The notes beneath the pieces are model-generated. The model saw only the letters and a program-made list of their open reading frames with translations, ran no database searches and was not told the DNA's origin. Source: Rhizobium sp. 32-5/1 (lineage in GTDB: Bacteria; Pseudomonadota; Alphaproteobacteria; Rhizobiales; Rhizobiaceae). Taken from it: a stretch of 64,000 nucleotides of DNA. Position numbers and translations under genes: made by a program. Positions 50,474-59,891 of the stretch are shown here, piece after piece. Numbering within the stretch: position 1 is the first letter of the stretch; every line of letters starts with the position of its first letter. The stretch lies in assembly GCF_029537235.1 (NCBI RefSeq), contig NZ_CP120638.1, positions 2,046,001 through 2,110,000 on the forward strand. The letters run 5' to 3'.

Positions 50474-50959
50474 GATTCCTCCTCGAGGCCGAAGCCCCTC
50501 CCAAAATGTCCGGTGGCGCCAAAAGAGCGACCGTTGATCCAATGAAGACCGAACTTCCTCCTCGAAGTCCGATAAGGGGAGATAAACGCAACAGAAGTTA
50601 CGTGTCAATATAATTCATATGTAGAAATATATTTCACGATAAGTCAAGCGATAGAACGCCTCGCAAGTCGAGGGTTTGTGGTGACGTTTTGATGCGCTGA
50701 AGGTCAGCCGCGTAGGTCGGGGTGTCTGGTCGGCAAGCCGCAACGTCACGTAGACGCTGGAGCAACCTGCTGTAGCTCTGGCTTTGCGAGGTATTTGGGC
50801 CGAACGGTTTCAGCCCGCTTGGCACTAAAGCGCAAGGTCGCCCTTTCGTGTCACAGGCAATGCTGGACGACAGGATCAGCTAGGCTGGCTAGGCTGTCCT
50901 GGCCGGACGGAACCGGCAGGGGAAAGGTATGAGGGAAGGGAGAGAGGCGCAGGCGCCCC
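50474..50959. other. Promoter region of the sugar operon and 3' flank of lepA
   Basis: A 486-base gap. The part near 50590-50645 is AT-rich and holds a perfect palindrome (see separate entry); this is the likely promoter of the importer operon, whose leader would be about 120-150 bases. From 50650 to 50959 I see nothing with coding character; open frames there are unsupported. Confidence 0.45.
50624..50635. promoter_or_regulatory. Candidate SorC-regulator operator upstream of the sugar operon
   Basis: GAAATATATTTC is a perfect 12-base palindrome in an AT-rich patch about 150 bases before the first gene of the operon. CATATG lies just beside it (50617-50622 region). An operon-encoded SorC-type repressor needs a palindromic target in such a place. 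No binding data; position and symmetry only. Confidence 0.4.
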
Positions 50960-52785
50960 TCACTCGTCGCCCATCTTCAGCGCTGCGATAAACGCTTCCT
51001 GCGGGATTTCCACCTTGCCGAACTGGCGCATGCGCTTCTTGCCGGCCTTCTGCTTGTCGAGCAGCTTGCGCTTGCGCGTGGCGTCGCCGCCGTAGCACTT
51101 GGCGGTGACGTCCTTGCGCAGTGCCGAGATGGTTTCGCGGGCAATGACGTTGCCGCCGATCGCCGCCTGGATCGGGATCTTGAACATGTGCTTCGGGATC
51201 AGCTCTTTCAGCTTTTCGCACATGTCGCGGCCGCGCTTTTCGGCGGCCATGCGGTGGACCATCATCGAGAGCGCATCGACCGGCTCGCCATTGACGAGGA
51301 TCGACATCTTGACCAGATGGCCTTCCTGATGGGCGGTGATCGTATAGTCGAACGAGGCATAACCCTTGGAGATCGACTTCAGCCGGTCGTAGAAATCGAA
51401 GACGACTTCGTTGAGCGGCAGGTCATAGGTGAGCATGGCGCGGGAGCCGACATAGGTCAGTTCCACCTGGATGCCGCGGCGATCCTGGCAGAGCTTCAGG
51501 ATGCCGCCGAGATGCTCGTCGGGCGTCAGAATCGTCGCGCGGATCCACGGCTCGTGGATTTCGGCGATCTTGACGACATCGGGCATATCGGCCGGATTGT
51601 GCAGCTCGCGCTCGGTGCCATCGGTCATGAACAGCTTGTAGACGACGGATGGCGCGGTCGCGATCAGATCGAGATCGAACTCGCGCTCGAGACGTTCCTG
51701 AACGATCTCGAGATGGAGAAGCCCGAGGAAGCCGCAGCGGAAACCGAAGCCCAGAGCGGCCGAGGATTCCATTTCGAAGGAGAACGACGCGTCGTTGAGG
51801 CGCAGCTTGCCCATGGCAGCGCGCAGGTCCTCAAAATCGGCGGCATCAACCGGGAACAGGCCGCAGAAGACAACGGGTTGCGCCGGCTTGAAGCCTGGCA
51901 GCATGTTGGCGGTCGGACGCTTGTCCTCGGTGATCGTATCGCCGACGCGGGTATCGGCCACTTCCTTGATCGAGGCGGTGATGAAACCGATCTCGCCCGG
52001 GCCAAGCGCATCGACGGTGACCATCTTCGGCGTGATGACGCCGACGCGTTCGACCTGATATTTGGCGTCCGTGCCCATCATGCGCACGGTCTGGCCCTTT
52101 TCAGGACACCGTCGAGAATGCGCACGAGAACGATGACGCCGAGATAGGTGTCGTACCAGCTATCGACCAAGAGCGCCTTCAGCGGCGCGGTTTCGCCGCC
52201 CTCGCTCTTCGGCGCCGGCAACTGGTGCACGATCGCTTCCAGCACGTCGGGAATGCCGAGACCGGTCTTGGCGGAGATCAGCACGGCCTGGCTTGCGTCG
52301 ATGCCGATGACTTCTTCGATCTGCTCGCGGATGCGGTCCGGCTCGGCGGCCGGCAGGTCGATCTTGTTGAGGACGGTGACGATCTCGTGGTTGTTGTCGA
52401 TCGCCTGGTAGACGTTGGCGAGCGTCTGGGCTTCCACGCCCTGGGATGCGTCGACCACCAGCAGCGAGCCTTCGCAGGCCGACAGCGAGCGCGAGACCTC
52501 GTAGGCGAAGTCGACGTGTCCGGGCGTATCGATGAGGTTCAGCACATAGGTCTCGCCATTGTTGGCGACATAGTGCAGGCGCACGGTCTGCGCCTTGATG
52601 GTGATGCCACGCTCCTTCTCGATATCCATGTTGTCGAGAACCTGCTCCGACATCTCGCGCGCGGCGAGACCGCCGGTCGACTGGATCAGCCGGTCAGCCA
52701 GCGTCGACTTGCCATGGTCGATATGGGCGACGATCGAGAAATTGCGGATGTGCGACAGGGGCGTCTTTGAAGGTGTTGTGCTCAT
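50960..52785 (-). CDS. lepA: Elongation factor 4 (LepA), frameshifted in this assembly
   Basis: The start is [20 protein letters not shown] with the G1 motif AHIDHGKST and later DTPGH (G3) and NKIDLP (G4). The break is in the A4 run read at 52098-52101; one extra A gives [20 protein letters not shown] and 608 residues, the normal LepA length. The C-terminal domain ([19 protein letters not shown]) is typical. LepA is a translational GTPase acting on elongating or initiating ribosomes. Its near-universal conservation makes a real null allele unlikely. Confidence 0.95.
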
Positions 52786-52857
52786 GCGCCGCATATAGCA
52801 GCGCATACAGGCGCCGCAAAGCGGGAAATGCAGGCTTTGTTCACTATAATTAGGGGT

Positions 52858-54118
52858 TCAGGCCCGTGGCGGATCGGCCTGCGCCCCGTCCATCAAGGCG
52901 CCGGCATTTGGCATCTGCGCACTCTTCATCTCGAAATTCTCCCGAAGGTGCGGCGGCACCGTTTCGCGGAACTTGAGCCTGACAGCAACGAAGACGGCAT
53001 AGGCGAGCGCCGTGCCCATGGCGGCGTAGATGAAGGTCTTGGGACCGAAGACCGGCGTCAGCAGCGTGATCGACAGGGGAATGATCGTCGCGGCGATCGA
53101 CCAGCACATCAGAAGCGTCGAGGCGAGGGGTACGAAATCGGAGGGCGCCGTGCGGTCGTTGGCATGGGCGTTGGCGATCGAATAGACCGTCTCGACGGCA
53201 CCGGCAAACACAGCAAAGACCAGCATTATCAGGATCAGGTTGGCAAAGGAGACGAACAGCGAAACGACGCCGGCAAGCGCGATCAGGATGCAGACGAGGA
53301 TGAGCACGATGCGCCGGTCGATCCGGTCCGACAGCACGCCCATCGGATACTGGATGAAGATCAGCCCGAACTGCATGACCAGCATCAGAAGCGCAACGTC
53401 ACCCTGGCTCACCGAATTGGCGGCGGCATAGATGGGGGTAAAGCCCTGCACCGCCATGGACAATCCACCCGCGGCGAGAACCCCGACAAAGGCGACCGGC
53501 GAGTTGCGCCAGACGAGCGGCACATCGACGCTGACCTTGCCGGGCGGCGGCGGATTGGGCAGGCGCGTCAGCCCGATCGGCAGGATCGCCAGCGTCGTGA
53601 AGAAGATGGTGAGGATCGGCGCCAGATTGCCCTCGGCCGGAATCTGGCCGAACAGCCAGGCGCCAAGCCCGATGGCGATGACATAGATCATGTAGAACAG
53701 CGACATGGCCCTGCCGCGCCAGCTATTGGCGGCCGCGTGATTGAGCCAGCTCAGCGTGATGATGAAATTGATGTTGCCGGCCATGCCGTAGATGCCGCGC
53801 GCCAGCACCCAGAGCCAGGGCGAGACCCCGAGGCTGATCAGCACCGCCGACAGGATGACCAGCGCCATGGAGCAGGAAAAGGCCCGTGCATGCCCGACAC
53901 GCCGGATCATCGGCCCCGGCAACAACGCAGCCGGCAAGCCCGCCAAAAGCAAGCGCCGTCACCGCAGCACCGGCGACCTCGGGCGAAATGCCGCTTTTTG
54001 CCAGCATGAACGGGACATAGGCGAACATCATGCCATTGCCGATGCCCACACCGGCCATCGACAGCACAATGCTGGTGATCGACAGGACCGAAGATGCGGA
54101 TTTTTCAGGTTCGGGCAT
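52858..54118 (-). CDS. MFS transporter, frameshifted in this assembly
   Basis: MPEPEKSASSVLSITSIVLS starts a twelve-helix major facilitator. The frames meet at 53914-53917, where removing one base from a C4 run gives GCVVAGPMIRRVGHARAF and 419 residues; this is the only break in the window needing a deletion. Later landmarks are GWARGIYGMAGNINFIITLS-type helices and QYPMGVLSDRIDRRIVL, the MFS loop motif. AAGGA precedes the ATG. It is divergent from the cupin regulator, which probably controls it. Confidence 0.85.
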
Positions 54119-54281
54119 GACGGATTCCTTCTGATGCGGCGTTCATAGATGCCCTGGCGCTGCACGAAAATACACACAGCGCTTGTGGCAACCATATTCC
54201 TCGTCGGCGGCCTATCAGTATCGCCGCAGCGGCATCGCACGATTTTATTTTTCGTGCATCGGCCCGACCCGTTGACTCCAC

Positions 54282-54306
54282 TATAAGACTGTATAATTCT
54301 CTTATA
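54282..54306. promoter_or_regulatory. Inverted repeat overlapping the regulator promoter and start codon
   Basis: TATAAGA (54282-54288) and TCTTATA (54300-54306) form a perfect 7-base inverted repeat with an 11-base spacer. The spacer contains TATAAT (54292-54297), a perfect -10, and the right arm abuts the ATG at 54307. TTGACT lies at 54272-54277. This is where an autoregulating XRE protein would bind. With that -10 the mRNA would be leaderless or nearly so; no Shine-Dalgarno site is present. Confidence 0.55.
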
Positions 54307-54894
54307 ATGGAAAAATCGTTACAGGATCTTGAAAGCAATATCGGCGCCCGCGTCCGCACCATCCGTCTCGAACAGAACCTGACACTGGACGAACTGGCGC
54401 TGCAATCGGGCGTGAGCCGGGCGATGATCTCGCGCATCGAGCGCGGCGAGGCAAGCCCCACGGCCCAGCTTCTGGCCCGGCTCTGCAGCGCTCTGGGAAC
54501 CACGCTGTCGCGATTTTTCGCGTTTCAGGATGCGCCGGCAAGCCCGCTCTCGCGGCACGCGGACCAACATCTCTGGCGCGACCCGGAAACCGGCTATGTC
54601 CGCCGCGCCGTTTCGCCCGAGGGCATGCCGACGCCGGTCGATATCGTCGCGGTAGATTTTCCGCCAGGCGCCCGCGTGGTTTTCGATCCGCATCCGCCGG
54701 ACGCCGAGACAACGCAGCACGTATGGCTGTTCGAAGGGCGGCTGACGATGACCAGTGCCGGGGAGGTCCATGCGCTGGAGCCTGGCGATTGCCTTTTCAT
54801 GCCGCTTGGCCACGGCCACAGCTTCCACAACCCGCATTCCGAGCTGGCACGCTACGCCGTTATTCTCAACCGCAGGATCCTGAAGACACGATGA
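54307..54894 (+). CDS. XRE-family regulator with C-terminal cupin domain
   Basis: A 195-residue protein. Residues 10-70 are a lambda-type helix-turn-helix (ARVRTIRLEQNLTLDELALQ and SGVSRAMISRIERGEASPT). The C-terminal cupin holds a small-molecule pocket (FDPHPPDAETTQHVWLFEGR, LEPGDCLFMPLGHGHSFHNP). Regulators of this type commonly control efflux or amino-acid and polyamine genes beside them. Here an MFS gene is divergent and an acetyltransferase overlaps the stop in ATGA. Confidence 0.92.
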   Translation: MEKSLQDLESNIGARVRTIRLEQNLTLDELALQSGVSRAMISRIERGEASPTAQLLARLCSALGTTLSRFFAFQDAPASPLSRHADQHLWRDPETGYVRRAVSPEGMPTPVDIVAVDFPPGARVVFDPHPPDAETTQHVWLFEGRLTMTSAGEVHALEPGDCLFMPLGHGHSFHNPHSELARYAVILNRRILKTR

Positions 54895-55417
54895 CCGACC
54901 ACCGCATCCGTATTCTCGACGAAGACCAGGCTAGGCAGGCGCTGCCGGCCCTGACAGAGATCCTTGTCGATTGCGTCGAGGGTGGCGCCTCGGTCGGATT
55001 TCTTGCCCCTACACGACAGAAGACGCCATGTTCTTCTGGGACGGCGTCCGCGCTGCCGTCGGGCAGGATGCGACCGTCCTTCTGGTGGCGGAGGTCGATG
55101 GTCAAATCCTCGGCACCGCGCAATTGGGTATCAAGCTGCCCCCCAACCAGCCGCACCGCGCCGATCTGAAGAAGCTCCTCGTCCACCGGAAAGGGCGTGG
55201 CATGGGGCTCGGTCGCGCCCTGATGGAGGCGGCAGAAGCGGAAGCGACCCGGCTCGGCAAGCGCGTACTGGTGCTGGACACGGCAACGGATAGTCCCGCT
55301 GAAGCGATCTATGAGCGGCTCGGATGGGTCAGGGTCGGAGTTATCCCCGACTATGCGATGATGCCGGATGGCAGCTATTGCGGATCGACCTTTTTCTACA
55401 AGCACGTCGGTCACTGA
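54891..55417 (+). CDS. GNAT-family N-acetyltransferase, frameshifted in this assembly
   Basis: MTDHRIRILDEDQARQALPA starts the first frame; the rest (DAMFFWDGVRAAVGQDATVL, then the acetyl-CoA loop HRKGRGMGLGRALMEAAEAE) lies one base on. Adding a C at 55006-55009 gives GFLAPYTTEDAMFFW and 175 residues. The substrate is unknown. ATGA overlap with the XRE-cupin gene and the nearby MFS exporter suggest a small detoxification or resistance unit. Confidence 0.85.
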
Positions 55418-55579
55418 ATTTCTTGGAGCCGCAAAGCGAGCTGGTGGCGGGGCTCATGCCCAAAAATGTCCGGCGATCTCCATGAAAATCAGAATTTTTG
55501 GTGGTACGGCCCATTTTGTGTGTCGCAGCTTCATGATAGGCGAATATTAGCCGCAAGGCTTATAGTCAGAGGGAACCCC

Positions 55580-55957
55580 ATGAAGACCATCTCCAACCGC
55601 GTGCGCCTCGTCGCACTGTCCATGTTCATGCTTGCTGGCGGCCTGCAGGCTGCAACAGCCGCTGATGTTACCTTCCAGATGAAAAACAGCCATCCGAATG
55701 CCGTCGAGGTCGAACTCTACAGCCAGGATCGCAAACATGTCTGGCCGGGCGACAATCAGGTTTATTATCTCGATGACGGCGAGACCAAGCAGATTCCGCT
55801 GTCCTGCGACGAAGGCGAAAAGATCTGCTACGGCGCCTGGGTTTCCGGCGACAAGGCGACCTATTGGGGGACCGGACCCGAAAATGCCGAAACCTGCGAC
55901 GATTGCTGCTATACTTGCGAAGGCGGCAACACCGAAGAAATCAACCTGACGGAATAG
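55580..55957 (+). CDS. Secreted cysteine-rich protein of unknown function
   Basis: A 125-residue protein with signal peptide (MKTISNRVRLVALSMFMLAG, cleavage after ATA). The mature domain reads VTFQMKNSHPNAVEVELYSQ, beta-rich, then six Cys in the last 50 residues (SCDEGEKICYG and CDDCCYTCEGG). No family recognised. AGAGGGAA precedes the ATG at 55580. The Cys pattern predicts a disulphide-stabilised or metal-binding tail. Confidence 0.72.
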   Translation: MKTISNRVRLVALSMFMLAGGLQAATAADVTFQMKNSHPNAVEVELYSQDRKHVWPGDNQVYYLDDGETKQIPLSCDEGEKICYGAWVSGDKATYWGTGPENAETCDDCCYTCEGGNTEEINLTE

Positions 55958-55970
55958 TCTTGCCGAAACA

Positions 55971-55996
55971 GGAACGCCCCTGTGGTGGGGCGTTCC
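55971..55996. terminator. Hairpin between convergent secreted-protein and anti-sigma genes
   Basis: A perfect 10-bp stem, GGAACGCCCC with GGGGCGTTCC and loop TGTGGT. It lies between two convergent stops. On the minus strand it is followed by TGTTTCGG; there is no long T tract in either direction, so termination is probable but not certain. Confidence 0.6.
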
Positions 55997-56005
55997 TGAC
56001 GGCGT

Positions 56006-56712
56006 CTAGCGTGGCTGCCGGGCAAAACCCTTGACCAGGATCGGCCCTGTGGGGCGCCCGGTGGGCGATCCACCTGCCTGCTCCAGTGTGATTTCGTAGA
56101 GTTGAGCCTCCTGCGGCCGCGGCAGCTCGGGGCCATCCAGCGTCATCGTCTCCGATCGCGGCAGCAGGCCCAGCGAAACCGGTCCCATCTCCTTCGAGGG
56201 CAATGTCCAGACCTGCATGACACGGCCCTCCGGCACGGCGAATTCGGCAAGCGGCGTGATCCGTGCCGAGGCATTGCCGAAATCCTCAACGAGAACAAGC
56301 GGTTCCCCGGCATCATTCACCAGCACGGCGACAACCTGCGGCTCCGGCCGCATGATCAGGCTGAAACCAAGACCGAGTGCCAACAACAAAGAGGCTGCCA
56401 TACCGGCCAGTGCCGCCCGACGCCAGCGCCCTTCGCTGTTGTCGTTGGCAGGCATCTTCGCCTGATCGGCAGAGTTCTCCACGCGTGGATTGTCCAAACC
56501 CAATGTAATGCGATCCCACAGACCGTCGGGTCCTATCGCCGGATCTGCGAGCAGATCAAGTTTCAAAACCGGTCGCGACTGGCAGCGACCGCGGCACGCA
56601 ACGCGGCATCCTTTTCGATACGCGCTTCGACGCGGGCGTACTCGTCGCCATCCAGCAGGCCAAGCACATACTCGTCGGCCAGCTCATCGATGTTTTCGAT
56701 CCGGTCGCTCAT
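56006..56712 (-). CDS. RskA-type anti-sigma factor, frameshifted in this assembly
   Basis: The N-terminal zinc-less anti-sigma domain (MSDRIENIDELADEYVLGLL, residues 1-50) is split from the rest by one missing base in the run 56565-56568; repair gives DRFLKLDLLADPAIG and 235 residues. A single membrane helix (AALAGMAASLLLALGLGFSL) leads to a periplasmic RskA domain (PEGRVMQVWTLPSKEMGPVS). It would hold the ECF factor encoded upstream until regulated proteolysis. ATGA overlap with the sigma gene. Confidence 0.9.
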
Positions 56713-57260
56713 GCCATGCACTCCCGCAGCGAAGCGAGGCCGCGGCGAACCCACGCCTTGGCGGTGCCGAGCGGCACCTGCAGGCGTCCGGCGATTTCAC
56801 CATGGGTATAGCCCGACATATAGGCCATGAGCACGCTGCGCCGCTTGGTCTCATCGAGGCGCGACAGGCATTCTCGCAGGCGGTCATGCTGCTCGAGATC
56901 CGTCCAGGCGTCGAGGGTATGATCGGAATGCGCGGTATCCTGAAGCTCTGCCAGAGTGTCGGCGTCGGTCAGTTCCAGCCGCCTGCCATCGCGCACAAGG
57001 TTGAGCGCACGGTTTCGCGCGATCGCATAGATCCAGCCACGCGCCGAGCCCCGATCGGGTGCATATTGGGACGCCTTGGTCCAGATCTGGATGAAGGCCT
57101 CCTGGACGACATCCTCCGCCAGATCGCGCCGACGCAGGACGCGCTGGGCAACGGCGATCATCCGTCCGCCTTCCTGCTGGAATATCAGGCGCAGGGCAGC
57201 ACGATCACCGCGCGCGCAGCCGGAAAGCGCATCCGCCAATGTCTTCTGATCATCCTGCAT
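56709..57260 (-). CDS. ECF sigma factor (SigK-like)
   Basis: A 183-residue sigma-70 family factor with region 2 (LAEDVVQEAFIQIWTKASQY, ARGWIYAIARNRALNLVRDG) and region 4 (MAYMSGYTHGEIAGRLQVPL). Paired with an RskA anti-sigma gene. The ATG at 57260 has CGGAG upstream. A second in-frame ATG at 57389 would lie at the expected start of its own transcript and add 43 residues of low conservation; the shorter form is preferred. Confidence 0.92.
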   Translation of the reverse strand: MQDDQKTLADALSGCARGDRAALRLIFQQEGGRMIAVAQRVLRRRDLAEDVVQEAFIQIWTKASQYAPDRGSARGWIYAIARNRALNLVRDGRRLELTDADTLAELQDTAHSDHTLDAWTDLEQHDRLRECLSRLDETKRRSVLMAYMSGYTHGEIAGRLQVPLGTAKAWVRRGLASLRECMA

Positions 57261-57398
57261 TGTGGCTCCGCCGTCTCCCTCTGCAACATGCCGTTCCCCG
57301 CTGTCAACGGAGCGAGCGCCCTGACCACTTTTCGGCAAGCGATCCGCATTTAAGCCCTTATCAGCCGATCTCTGCAACGTCTTGCTCATGGCGGTTTT

Positions 57399-57423
57399 AC
57401 ACGCCGCGGGCCTCTTCGGATGC
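57399..57423 (-). promoter_or_regulatory. Candidate autoregulatory ECF promoter of the sigma gene
   Basis: On the minus strand GCATCC is followed after exactly 15 bases by GTGTAAAA. The same spacing and near-identical elements occur on the plus strand before the divergent DUF4394 gene. SigK-type ECF factors use a CATCC -35. Transcription would start around 57390. Confidence 0.55.
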
Positions 57424-57452
57424 AAGAGGCCGAAAATAAAAATTCCGACACT

Positions 57453-57477
57453 GCATCCAAACGCTGCGGCCGTGTGT
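57453..57477 (+). promoter_or_regulatory. Candidate ECF promoter of the DUF4394 gene
   Basis: GCATCC, 15 bases, then GTGTCTT. It mirrors the element before the sigma gene. The transcript would begin about 60 bases before the ATG at 57546. The shared -35 and spacing make the DUF4394 gene a likely member of this sigma factor's regulon. Confidence 0.55.
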
Positions 57478-57545
57478 CTTCCGTCTGAAGGCGACAGAGG
57501 ATGATGCCTTCAAACAAAGAATTCACACAACGAAGGAGACTTGGG

Positions 57546-58334
57546 ATGACCACCATCAAGACCGTACTGATCGCATCGACCGTCCTCATGGGCAGCACGG
57601 TTGCCGGCTTTGCCGCGCCGGTCCTCGGCCTTACCGGCGAAAAGACGCTGGTCATGTTCGACACCGCAAGCCCTGCCGTGAGCAAGACCATGGACGTCAC
57701 CGGCGTCGACAGCCTCGTCGGCATCGACTTTCGTCCCGGCAACAAGACTGTCATCGGCGTCACACCGGACAGCACGATCGTGACGATCGATCTTGCCACG
57801 GGCGCGGCGACCGAAGTCGCCAAGATGAACACGCCGCTTGCCATCGACGATGCGCCCGTGGTCGTCGATTTCAACCCGATGGCCGATCGCCTGCGCTTCA
57901 TGACCGGCACAACCAATCACCGAGTCCATCCGGATACCGGCGAAGTCACCGTCGACGGCAAGCTCGCCTTCGAAGAGGGTGACATGCACAAGGGCGAAAC
58001 GCCCAACATTGTTGCCGCCGCCTATGTCAACGCCTTCGGCAAGCCGGAAAAGACTGGCATGTTCAATATCGACGCGACGATCGGCGGGCTGATCCAGCAA
58101 ACCAAGCCGAACGACGGGACCCTAAAGGCCATCGGCAAGCTCGGCATCGAGGGCGCAGCATCGACCTATGCTTTCGACGTGCAGACCACCGAGGACGGCA
58201 CCAACACCGCATGGCTCGTCAATGGCACCAAGCTCTATACGGTAAACCTTGAAACCGGTGCGGCCACGGCGGCCGGCGAGATCACCGGGGCAAGCGGAGA
58301 TATCCGCGACATCGCCGTCCTGCCTGCGATGTAA
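57546..58334 (+). CDS. DUF4394 secreted beta-propeller-like protein
   Basis: A 262-residue exported protein with signal peptide (MTTIKTVLIASTVLMGSTVA, cleavage after GFA). The mature part has repeats of the type LVMFDTASPAVSKTMDVTGV, LVGIDFRPGNKTVIGVTPDS and VVVDFNPMADRLRFMTGTTN, as in DUF4394 proteins. Function unknown. GAAGGAG lies upstream. Divergent from the ECF sigma gene and probably controlled by it. Confidence 0.88.
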   Translation: MTTIKTVLIASTVLMGSTVAGFAAPVLGLTGEKTLVMFDTASPAVSKTMDVTGVDSLVGIDFRPGNKTVIGVTPDSTIVTIDLATGAATEVAKMNTPLAIDDAPVVVDFNPMADRLRFMTGTTNHRVHPDTGEVTVDGKLAFEEGDMHKGETPNIVAAAYVNAFGKPEKTGMFNIDATIGGLIQQTKPNDGTLKAIGKLGIEGAASTYAFDVQTTEDGTNTAWLVNGTKLYTVNLETGAATAAGEITGASGDIRDIAVLPAM

Positions 58335-58407
58335 GCGGCGCCAGGCAGTTTGGAACGGCACCCGGGTCGCTGCTTTCTTGGTAGCGGCCCGGCGTTTTGC
58401 GTCGGTT

Positions 58408-58947
58408 TCAGTGGGAAACCCGGTTCCATTCCGAGTGCGTCACCTCGTACCAGACTTCGCCGTGCTCGCTGCCCGGAATGGGATCAGGCCCATCGAACGG
58501 AATTGTTCTGATGTAGGTCATCCCGATCTTTTCCATCACGCGGCGCGATGCTTGGTTCACCGCCATCGTGGTCGCCACGATCCTATCATAGCCAGCACTT
58601 CGGAACCCCCAATCGATGAGCGCCGAAGCTCCTTCCATAGCCAGCCCCTGCCCCCAATCCGTCCGGCGCAGGCGATAACCGAGTTCGGCCAGTTTCTCGC
58701 TCTCCGGCCAAAGGCAAAACCACCCGACGAAGATGCCATTGCTGGTACGCCGCGCCGTCCAGACGCAAAGCTCCGTTCCCCGCGGCATGAGAAACGTCGC
58801 GTTCGGGTGTCCCTGCGTGTGATCGACTGCGTATCCGCCGTTCAGGAAGCGCATAACCTCCGGGTCAAGCTCAAGCGCGATGAAATCATTGCTGTCTTCT
58901 GGACAACCGGGGCTGAGGATCAACTGCTTTGTCTGCAAAACGGCCAT
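58408..58947 (-). CDS. GNAT acetyltransferase (RimJ/RimL-like)
   Basis: A 179-residue acetyltransferase. MAVLQTKQLILSPGCPEDSN is the usual RimJ-type start; the acetyl-CoA loop region is LRRTDWGQGLAMEGASALID and the later helix is NQASRRVMEKIGMTYIRTIP. Longer in-frame starts (58974 and beyond) would add residues without homology. Monocistronic. Confidence 0.87.
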   Translation of the reverse strand: MAVLQTKQLILSPGCPEDSNDFIALELDPEVMRFLNGGYAVDHTQGHPNATFLMPRGTELCVWTARRTSNGIFVGWFCLWPESEKLAELGYRLRRTDWGQGLAMEGASALIDWGFRSAGYDRIVATTMAVNQASRRVMEKIGMTYIRTIPFDGPDPIPGSEHGEVWYEVTHSEWNRVSH

Positions 58948-59138
58948 TTCCAGGCATCCATCCGTCGTCTGCATCACTATGTCCGGATTTGCGCACAACT
59001 CCAGTGACAAGCCGGATCGGATGCATACATCGAAATACAGAAAATCAAAAGTTTTGACTGGGCTATCCATGCCCTTCATCTTCCCGCCGCAATCGGTAGT
59101 ATGAAGCAAAGTCTGAACCAATGGGGACCACTGATTCC

Positions 59139-59804
59139 ATGATCAAGAGATTTACCGTGCTGGCCATCGCCGCTGTCTATCTGTCCGGCTGCACGACGAC
59201 GGACCCGTATACGGGCGAACAGAAGATGTCGAACACAGCCGGTGGGGCGCTGATCGGCGCTGGCCTCGGTGCCGCAACCGGCCTTCTGGTCGGCGGCAGC
59301 GCGGCCGGACGGCGCGATGCAGCGCTCGTGGGAGCCGGCATCGGCGCGCTCGGCGGCGGCCTGATCGGCAACTACATGGACAGCCAGGAATCCGAACTGC
59401 GGGCGCAACTCCAGAACACCGGCGTTTCCGTCACCCGCTTCGGCGACCGCATCGTTCTGAACATGCCGGAAAACATCACCTTTGCCACCGACCAGGACCA
59501 GATGAACCCGAGAGCCTATCCGACGCTAGATTCCGTCGCGATCGTGCTGCGCAAGTTCAACAAGACACTGATCGACGTCGATGGCCACACGGATTCGACC
59601 GGTAGTGCCAGCCACAATCAGGATCTTTCGGAACGGCGCGCCATATCGGTTGCCAACTATCTCGGCTCGCAGGGCGTCGACCAGCGCCGCATGTCGGCTG
59701 TCGGCTATGGTCCCGACCGGCCGATCACATCCAATGCCAGCCCTGAAGGCCGCGCCCAGAACCGCCGCGTCGAAATCTCGATCGCGCCGATCAAGGAAGG
59801 CTGA
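59139..59804 (+). CDS. OmpA-family outer-membrane lipoprotein (YiaD-like)
   Basis: A 221-residue lipoprotein. The lipobox LSGC gives lipidated Cys18. A glycine-zipper region follows (GGALIGAGLGAATGLLVGGS and GAGIGALGGGLIGNYMDSQ), then an OmpA peptidoglycan-binding domain (LIDVDGHTDSTGSASHNQD, LSERRAISVANYLGSQGVD, GYGPDRPITSN). It links outer membrane and cell wall. The ATG at 59139 is chosen over 59121 because the signal peptide starts there. Confidence 0.92.
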   Translation: MIKRFTVLAIAAVYLSGCTTTDPYTGEQKMSNTAGGALIGAGLGAATGLLVGGSAAGRRDAALVGAGIGALGGGLIGNYMDSQESELRAQLQNTGVSVTRFGDRIVLNMPENITFATDQDQMNPRAYPTLDSVAIVLRKFNKTLIDVDGHTDSTGSASHNQDLSERRAISVANYLGSQGVDQRRMSAVGYGPDRPITSNASPEGRAQNRRVEISIAPIKEG

Positions 59805-59891
59805 TCAGTCTTTGGAAAGAATCGGCGAGTCTGATATTCTGTCCGTCTCTCCATAGACGGCAACGCAACTGCATGGGCGATGGTTTGCTCT

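Noticed and set aside
50889..51221. Minus-strand open frame overlapping the end of lepA
   Set aside because: It is an out-of-frame reading of the LepA C-terminus.
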